Assembly: GCA_029213105.1 (NCBI GenBank)
Contig: JARGNS010000052.1
Location: 1-12,811 of the forward strand
Origin: Planctomycetota bacterium
GTDB taxonomy: Bacteria > Planctomycetota > PLA2 > JAEUHO01
DNA length: 12,811 nt
Direction: 5' to 3'
A program made the position numbers and the translations under genes. Under the pieces are notes generated by a model. The model did not search any database and was not told where the DNA came from. It saw only the letters and a program-made list of their open reading frames with translations. Of this stretch, positions 7,818-12,811 are shown piece after piece (position 1 is the first letter of the stretch; each line of letters begins with the position of its first letter).

Positions 7818-9082
7818 GGCCCCCCCACCGCGCCGGCCGAGGCGACGTCGTCGTAGAGGCTCGCCAGTCGATCGGCCTTCGCGTCCCAGGTGAAGTCCCG
7901 CGCCCGGCGCAAGGCGCCCCGTGCGAGCTCACGCCGGCGCTCCTCGTCCCCCGCGAGGGTCGCGATCGCGGCAGCAAGCCCCGCGACGAAGGCCTCCGGG
8001 GTCGTGAGCGGGATCGTGATGCCGCAGGAGGCGTCCACGACATCGCCGAACCCGCAGGCCTCGGCGCACACGACGGGCAGGCCGTGGCCCAGGGCTTCCA
8101 CCAGCACCGTCGAGGTGAGGTCCTCCACGCTCGTGATGACGAACACATGAGCGGCGCGCATCTCGGCGAGGGCATCCTCCCTCGGGATCCACCCCGTCCA
8201 GCGAACACGACCCGAGACCCCCAGCGCGTCCGCCCGAGCCCGCCATGCCTTGGTGCACGGACCCCGCCCGAGCACCCGAAGCTCGATGGCCTCGGCGGCG
8301 GGCAGCCGTGCCAGGGCCTCGAGCAGGAACGGCAAGGCCTTGCGGGGCAGGTGCAGCCCGCTCCACGCGATGCGCAGCGGCTCGCCCGGTGCCCGCCTCG
8401 TCGGGCCTTGCGCGATCTCGCCAGGCAACCCGACCTCGCACACGACTTCGGCGGGGCGACGGTAGCAGCGCTCGACCTGACGCCGGATGCCGCTCGTCGC
8501 CGCGATCACGAGGTCGGTCGATCGCATGGCCCGGCGCACGGACGGCAACATGCGTCGCTGCACTCCGTTGATCACGTTGCGGACGGCGTGGTACGCCCCG
8601 CCGTAGAGGCCCAGTCGCGGCAGGAAGCGCCAGGGCGTGTTCTCGAGCCCACCGATCGGCCCCCACACGAAGGGCTTGCCCATGCGGTAGTACGTGCCGG
8701 GGAACCGGTAGCCCACATACGTGACGAGGTGGACGAGGTCGTAGTCATGCTCCTCGTCCAACGAACGGGCCAGCGTGCCTGCGTCCCGCATCCACTGCGC
8801 GTAGGCCAGGTTCATGAGTGGTTTGAGCGCCGAGTTCTCGATGCGCGTCCAGCGTGGCGTCGGCCGGTAGTGGAATCGGCGCGGTGGTACGTAGTGGAAG
8901 GTCATCCCGACGTCGTCGCCCGGATGGTCCCCCAGCCACGCCTCGATGCGCTCGCGCTGGAATGCCGCCGTGATCACGTGGACCTCGTGGTGCCGTGCGA
9001 TCGCACGCGCCCAGCCCCAGCCCACGGCATCCTCCGAGCCTCGGGCGGGGTCACAGGCGAACGCGGAGAGCAGGACCTTCAC
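7811..9082 (-). CDS. GT4-family glycosyltransferase (WGPIGG subgroup)
   Basis: This is a 423-residue GT-B glycosyltransferase. The N-terminus KVLLSAFACDPARGSED, with GSE at 15-17, and the WGPIGG motif at 140-145 mark a recognisable GT4 subgroup whose members usually begin MKILLSAYACEPGRGSE. The C-terminal domain has WSGLHLPRKAL (240-250), VLGRGP (270-275) and a donor-site motif in which the first acid of EX7E is Asp (D321, E329 in DLTSTVLVE). E320 next to it could also serve. The GTG at 9082 is the only reasonable start: it lies 14 bases after the Wzc stop and yields the family N-terminus. The frame open to 9331 is shadow of the Wzc coding region. No strong ribosome site is visible, only an AGGGA overlapping the Wzc stop codon, about 12 bases away. 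The end overlaps the ligase start by 7 bases. Donor sugar unknown. Confidence 0.92.
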   Translation of the reverse strand: MKVLLSAFACDPARGSEDAVGWGWARAIARHHEVHVITAAFQRERIEAWLGDHPGDDVGMTFHYVPPRRFHYRPTPRWTRIENSALKPLMNLAYAQWMRDAGTLARSLDEEHDYDLVHLVTYVGYRFPGTYYRMGKPFVWGPIGGLENTPWRFLPRLGLYGGAYHAVRNVINGVQRRMLPSVRRAMRSTDLVIAATSGIRRQVERCYRRPAEVVCEVGLPGEIAQGPTRRAPGEPLRIAWSGLHLPRKALPFLLEALARLPAAEAIELRVLGRGPCTKAWRARADALGVSGRVRWTGWIPREDALAEMRAAHVFVITSVEDLTSTVLVEALGHGLPVVCAEACGFGDVVDASCGITIPLTTPEAFVAGLAAAIATLAGDEERRRELARGALRRARDFTWDAKADRLASLYDDVASAGAVGGPC

Positions 9083-9096
9083 GCGTCGGCCGATCC

Positions 9097-11883
9097 CTAG
9101 GAAACCTCGGTAGAGGCGCCGCGCTCCTCGCGCCCCCCCCGCCGCGCCCCCGACTTCGACCGCGAGGACCCGTAGTACCCCTCGTAGGACGCGGAGCCGT
9201 AGTAGCTGCCATAGCCGTACCGGCGGGAGCCGGCGCGCTTGGCATTGAAACCGTTGTAGACGGTGCCGATCACGTTGCCGCCGAGCCGCTCGACCTGCTC
9301 CCGCGCACCACGCACGACGTCGATCGCGCACGCACCCTGCCGACTCACCAAGAGCACGGCGTCGAGCTTGCTGAAGAACCCGGCGGCATCCGAGACCGCG
9401 AGCACCGGAGGCACGTCGACCAGGACGTAATCGAAGGCCTCTCGCAGCTCGGCCATGAGGACATCGAAGCGATCGCTCTCCAGCAGGGCGCTGGGATTGT
9501 CGAGCTGCGCCCCGGCGGCGAGGTAGCGCAGGCCGGTCCCGCGGTACTCCTGGATGGCCTCGCGCCAGGCCAGCTTGCCCTCCAGCACCTCGGCCAGACC
9601 GGGCGACCGATCGCCTTCGAGGTGCGTGTCGATCATCGGCCGACGGAGGTCCGCATCGACCACCACGACGGAGTCGCCCGCGGCGGCCATCGTCAGGGCC
9701 AGGTTCAACGTACTGACGGTCTTGCCCTCGTGCGGCACGGCCGAGGTCATTGTCAGGGCCTGCACGCGCCCGGGGGTGTCGGCGAAGCGGATGTTGGCGC
9801 GCAGGGTCCTGTAGTGCTCGGCCAGGGCCGAGTGCGGGACGTCGTGGGCAGGGAGGCTACTCACCAGCCCGCGACGGCGACGCCGCGGCACAGTCCGGAA
9901 GTTGGGCACGGCGGCCAACACGGCCAAGCCCACGTGCTCCTCGAGGTCGGCCGGACTCTGCACGCTCCGATCCCGCAGATGCCGCACGAGCGCCACACCG
10001 ACCCCCGCAAGGAGCCCCAGGAAGATGGCCACGAGAGCCTGGCGGAAGAGCACGGGACTCTTGCGCGCGGTATCGAGTACCGCCGCATCCACGAGGTGGG
10101 CTTCGGTCATGCTGCTCGTCAGGGCGATCTCGGCCTCGCCCCGCTTCTGCTCGAGAAACACCACGCGCTGCTTGGCCGCCTCGACGGCGAGGTTCTTCTC
10201 GCTCAACGCGCGCTCGACGCCGGGGAGCCCCGCGAGCGTCTTCTCGTGCTCGCGCGCTTCATCATCGATGCGTGCGAGGCGTCGCTCGATGGCTTCGATG
10301 CGGCGCTTCAGATCGGCCCGATACTCGGAGAGCAGCCCGCGGCTGCGAAGCTCCAGTTCCTTGCCCAGTTCGGCAATCTCGGCATCGATCTGCTTGACGT
10401 CGAGGTCCTCCGACGTGCTGCGGCCGCGGAGGAGGGTGCCCCGGCGAATGCGTAGCTGGCCCAGCTTGTCCGCCATCGCCTGGGTCTGGACGTCGACGGC
10501 GCTCTCGCCGACCACGGCCAGGATCTGCTCCGGCGAGCGCGTGGACTCCGTGGCGGCCAGCGTGGCCCGCGTCCGGTCATGGAGTTCCTGCTGCACGAGG
10601 CGCTGCTCGAAGAGCCCTCGCCGGGCGTCGAGCGCCGAGGTGGCCTTCTCGCTCAAGAGGATCGCGTCGGCGTTCACGACGAAGTCGTTGCGTGCGTTCA
10701 AGGCCGCGTCAAGGTCCTTGCGCGTCTCGAGCAGTTCCTCCTTCAGCCAGTTGAGCCGGCCCAGGACCTGATCGTCCTTGCGGGCCTGCCGACGCTCGAG
10801 GTAGCTCTGCGCCAGCGCGTCTGCACACCGCTGCGCCAGATACGGATCGGTGGTCCGGGCGGAGACGTTGATGAGCCCCGTCCACTCCCCGCGCTCGGAG
10901 GCGCGCGCACGAGCCTGCATCCACTGGGCCGCGAAGCGCGCCGACTGCAACTCGAGTACGAACGTCTCCCCGCGCGGATCACCCGACGCCGGCTCGACCA
11001 GGATCTCGTCCCCTCCGATCGTCAGGGTGGCCCCCACGCCCGGCTCCCAGGCCTCGGTGGCGATCAGGTCGCGGCCGCCTCCCGAGAGCAGGTCGTAGGC
11101 CGCACCGTCGTCGTGAATGCGGAGGCGGAAGGAACCATGCGTCGCCGGCATGGCTCGAATCACCGTCGTGATCCGAAGCGGGGGCGGCGTGGCCCCGTCG
11201 GACGGCGCCTCGGCCTCGACGAGCTGGTCGGCCCGCTGGCCCGCCCGGAGGCTGACGAGGTAGCTCGCGCTGCGCGGTGCACTGCCCACGGCTTCGACGA
11301 GCAAGCGCATGTCTCCGACGTCGAGTTCACAGCCCTTGCGCCGGTCGAACTCGGATTGCGCGAGGAGGGCGTCCGTCCCGACGGCGTGGACCGAGAAATG
11401 CGTGCCGCGGCGGTTGAAGGAAACGCGCACGTCCCGATCGGATTCAGGCGTCGGCCGTGTCACGAGCCGAGCCGCCAGTCGCGCGGGCGCTTCGCCCCCC
11501 TTGAGCTTGCGGAGCATGGCCTCCCACGGGCGGTAGGCATTCTCCTGGCGGATCAAGACGCCTGCCCCGGCAAGGACCGCGGCACGCTCGGCTACGCGGT
11601 GGGATGTGATCACCTGGATCTCGGCCTGGATGTTGGCGAAGGCATCCATCATGGAGATCTGGGCGAGTTCATCACCCGCGCTGCGGTTCATCTCGAGCTG
11701 GATCAGGGCCTGCGACTCGTAGGCCGGCGTCGCGAAGAGGCTCAGCGCGGCGACGAGTCCGGCCACGACGACGAACACCAGACAGGCCGACAGCCAGCGC
11801 TCGCGCACGATCTCGACATAGTGGAAGATCGAACGCGGGGCCACCCGCTCCGTCGTCGATTCCATGCCACCCGCGCGCTTCAT
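9097..11883 (-). CDS. wzc: Wzc-like polysaccharide co-polymerase with tyrosine autokinase (BY-kinase) domain
   Basis: This 928-residue inner-membrane protein couples chain-length control and export to a bacterial tyrosine kinase. It has an N-terminal Wzz-type segment, TM1 at about 30-51, a large periplasmic region, and helices likely to form coiled coil (about 360-580). TM2 is at about 611-633 and the cytoplasmic kinase at about 685-880. Walker A is SAVPHEGKT (714-722), Walker A' is VVVVDADLRRP (739-749, D743 and D745) and Walker B is VLVDVPP (820-826, D823). The tail has seven tyrosines between 889 and 904, the expected autophosphorylation cluster. It is about 200 residues longer than E. coli Wzc (about 720). 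The extra length is periplasmic and includes an apparent module repeat (see findings). I chose the ATG at 11883 because GGGGGGA lies four bases upstream. A TTG at 11916 and an ATG at 11865 are less likely. No partner phosphatase gene is in the window. Confidence 0.95.
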   Translation of the reverse strand: MKRAGGMESTTERVAPRSIFHYVEIVRERWLSACLVFVVVAGLVAALSLFATPAYESQALIQLEMNRSAGDELAQISMMDAFANIQAEIQVITSHRVAERAAVLAGAGVLIRQENAYRPWEAMLRKLKGGEAPARLAARLVTRPTPESDRDVRVSFNRRGTHFSVHAVGTDALLAQSEFDRRKGCELDVGDMRLLVEAVGSAPRSASYLVSLRAGQRADQLVEAEAPSDGATPPPLRITTVIRAMPATHGSFRLRIHDDGAAYDLLSGGGRDLIATEAWEPGVGATLTIGGDEILVEPASGDPRGETFVLELQSARFAAQWMQARARASERGEWTGLINVSARTTDPYLAQRCADALAQSYLERRQARKDDQVLGRLNWLKEELLETRKDLDAALNARNDFVVNADAILLSEKATSALDARRGLFEQRLVQQELHDRTRATLAATESTRSPEQILAVVGESAVDVQTQAMADKLGQLRIRRGTLLRGRSTSEDLDVKQIDAEIAELGKELELRSRGLLSEYRADLKRRIEAIERRLARIDDEAREHEKTLAGLPGVERALSEKNLAVEAAKQRVVFLEQKRGEAEIALTSSMTEAHLVDAAVLDTARKSPVLFRQALVAIFLGLLAGVGVALVRHLRDRSVQSPADLEEHVGLAVLAAVPNFRTVPRRRRRGLVSSLPAHDVPHSALAEHYRTLRANIRFADTPGRVQALTMTSAVPHEGKTVSTLNLALTMAAAGDSVVVVDADLRRPMIDTHLEGDRSPGLAEVLEGKLAWREAIQEYRGTGLRYLAAGAQLDNPSALLESDRFDVLMAELREAFDYVLVDVPPVLAVSDAAGFFSKLDAVLLVSRQGACAIDVVRGAREQVERLGGNVIGTVYNGFNAKRAGSRRYGYGSYYGSASYEGYYGSSRSKSGARRGGREERGASTEVS

Positions 11884-11887
11884 CGGT

Positions 11888-11894
11888 TCCCCCC
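11888..11894 (-). promoter_or_regulatory. Purine-rich ribosome binding site of the Wzc-like gene
   Basis: The coding strand reads GGGGGGA here, followed by ACCG and then the ATG at 11883. It is the best Shine-Dalgarno-like match near the candidate starts of this gene and favours 11883 over the ATG at 11865, which has only GGGTGG ahead of it. The 79-base gap between the Wza-like stop and this start shows no clear promoter or hairpin. Confidence 0.4.
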
Positions 11895-11962
11895 GGACAG
11901 GCACATTCCCGCCCAAGGGCCTCAGGATACCCGCGACGGAGGTCCTGCTGCAGGCAAGCCCG

Positions 11963-12811
11963 CTACCGACTGACGGCGACTCCGGCGAGGACCATCGCCA
12001 ATGCTGTGTTGATGTAAGGCAACACGAGCTGCGCGGCTCTCTGGTTCGTGGCCTGGGAGCTCGGCGCGATCATGATCCGATCGCCGCTTCGCAGGTGGAT
12101 CGACTGGCCGTACTTGTACACGTCCTCAGACGAGAGCGTGAAGACCTGGGGGCTGTCCCACCCACCCCGATAGACACGGACCTGGTTCACGTCCGCGCAC
12201 TGGGCGTCGAGCCCGCCGGCGGAGGCGACCGCGGCGGCCAGCGACAGACGACCATTCGCGTCGAAGGGGACGGGGCCGGGCTTCTTGACCTCGCCCACGA
12301 CATAGGCCCGCGCATCCTCCCGAGTCGGCACGAACACGAGATCCTTGTGCTGCATCGTGACGTTGCGACTCATGTCGCCACGCATCACCATGTCGGCGAG
12401 GGACACCGGCAGGATCTTGGAGTCCCGCACGACATAGGACTGCTCGAGGTCCGCGCCATCGCTGGCTCCACCGGCGAGACCGAGCGTCTCCAGGAGCGAC
12501 GTGCTGCCGTCCACCGAGTACACGCCGGGATTGCTGACGGCGCCGAGCACGTAGAACTTCTGCGACCGGAACTCGACGACGTCGACCGAGGCGAACGGGT
12601 TGTTCTTGTACTTCTTCAGGCGCTCACGGAGATCGTCCTGGAGCTCGATCACGGTCAGACCGTTCGCAGGCACCGCGCCGATCTCCGGAAGGTAGATCTT
12701 GCCATCGGGCTTGATGACCGTCGGACGGGCCTCGCCTGATTGCGTCTCTCCGTACTCCTTGAGGAAGTCGGTATCGCCGGTGATGCGCAGCACGTCACCG
12801 ATCCCCAGGCG
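11963..12811 (-). CDS. wza: Wza-like outer-membrane polysaccharide export protein (5' end outside window)
   Basis: The frame runs into the window edge at 12811; 282 C-terminal residues are present. The first visible residues, RLGIGDVLRI, are the conserved GDvL start of the Poly_export domain, so only the signal peptide and a short N-terminal part are missing. TVIKPDGKIYLPEIG (31-45) continues that domain. Two SLBB-type beta-grasp repeats follow: KFYVLGAVSNPGVYSV (85-100), then TLGLAGGASDGA, and AYVVGEVKKPGPVPF (169-183), then SAGGLDAQCAD. LRSGDRIMIAP (240-250) closes the periplasmic part. The last 23 residues before the terminal SR (258-280) are hydrophobic and probably form the outer-membrane helix of the export channel. 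Residue 7 is encoded by GTG at 12793, but it is internal and not the start. It stands directly before the Wzc-like partner, the usual order for this pair. The third-codon bias looks milder than in the downstream genes. Confidence 0.93.
   Translation of the reverse strand, partial: RLGIGDVLRITGDTDFLKEYGETQSGEARPTVIKPDGKIYLPEIGAVPANGLTVIELQDDLRERLKKYKNNPFASVDVVEFRSQKFYVLGAVSNPGVYSVDGSTSLLETLGLAGGASDGADLEQSYVVRDSKILPVSLADMVMRGDMSRNVTMQHKDLVFVPTREDARAYVVGEVKKPGPVPFDANGRLSLAAAVASAGGLDAQCADVNQVRVYRGGWDSPQVFTLSSEDVYKYGQSIHLRSGDRIMIAPSSQATNQRAAQLVLPYINTALAMVLAGVAVSR

Noticed and set aside
7820..7826. Seven-base C run at the GT4/ligase junction as a second slippage switch
   Set aside because: Both genes are in their expected frames here. 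A slip would only alter the last few residues of the GT4 protein, so there is no sign of a switch.
7802..9100. Plus-strand open frame of 432 residues opposite the GT4 gene
   Set aside because: Antisense shadow of a confident GT4 gene, rich in Arg, His and Pro, with no conserved motif.
11884..11962. Possible promoter or regulatory element between the Wza-like and Wzc-like genes, with a short CCTGC/GCAGG inverted repeat
   Set aside because: The repeat arms are only five bases and no convincing -35/-10 pair or terminator is visible. The gap fits an ordinary intra-operon spacer.
8995..11973. Plus-strand open frames 8995-10455 and 10579-11973 opposite the Wzc-like gene
   Set aside because: Both mirror the Wzc coding frame and have low-complexity His/Gly/Arg-rich composition with no domain pattern. 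They are antisense shadows.

Overview
The window is a cell-surface polysaccharide biosynthesis and export locus from a GC-rich, two-membraned (Gram-negative type) bacterium. The outer-membrane polysaccharide export protein (Wza-like) and the Wzz/tyrosine-autokinase fusion (Wzc-like) imply two membranes. High G+C shows in the strong G/C bias at third codon positions and in long antisense shadow frames. The lineage cannot be fixed from this sequence. I see no RNA gene, CRISPR array, insertion sequence or transposase.

Layout. On the + strand, positions 1-1733 hold the C-terminal end of a probable SAM-dependent methyltransferase, overlapped by a GT4 glycosyltransferase. Six bases later a long minus-strand operon ends head-on. 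Read in its own direction (12811 down to 1740) it encodes: Wza-like exporter (N-terminus outside the window), Wzc-like co-polymerase/kinase, GT4 glycosyltransferase, O-antigen ligase/polymerase-type membrane protein, WecG/TagA/CpsF (GT26) glycosyltransferase, GT2, GT4, PAPS-dependent sulfotransferase, and GT2. Most junctions overlap by 1-7 bases or are separated by under 50 bases, so the set is probably co-transcribed and partly translationally coupled. No stretch over about 80 bases lacks a gene.

How the genes work together. The GT26, GT2 and GT4 enzymes would extend a lipid-linked repeat unit on the cytoplasmic face. The sulfotransferase, and perhaps the methyltransferase, would decorate it. 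The Wzy_C/WaaL-type protein would polymerise or ligate it. Wzc and Wza would control chain growth and carry the chain to the surface. An initiating phosphoglycosyltransferase and a Wzx flippase are needed for this pathway but are not in the window.

Most notable points. The ligase/polymerase gene is split between two frames exactly at a run of ten G (coding strand, 7534-7525). Nine G would restore a 458-residue protein. This is either a sequencing error or a slippage (phase-variation) switch. In the ten-G state the upstream frame stays open for about 1.9 kb and runs in frame into the GT26 enzyme. The Wzc-like protein is long (928 residues) and seems to carry a duplicated periplasmic module.
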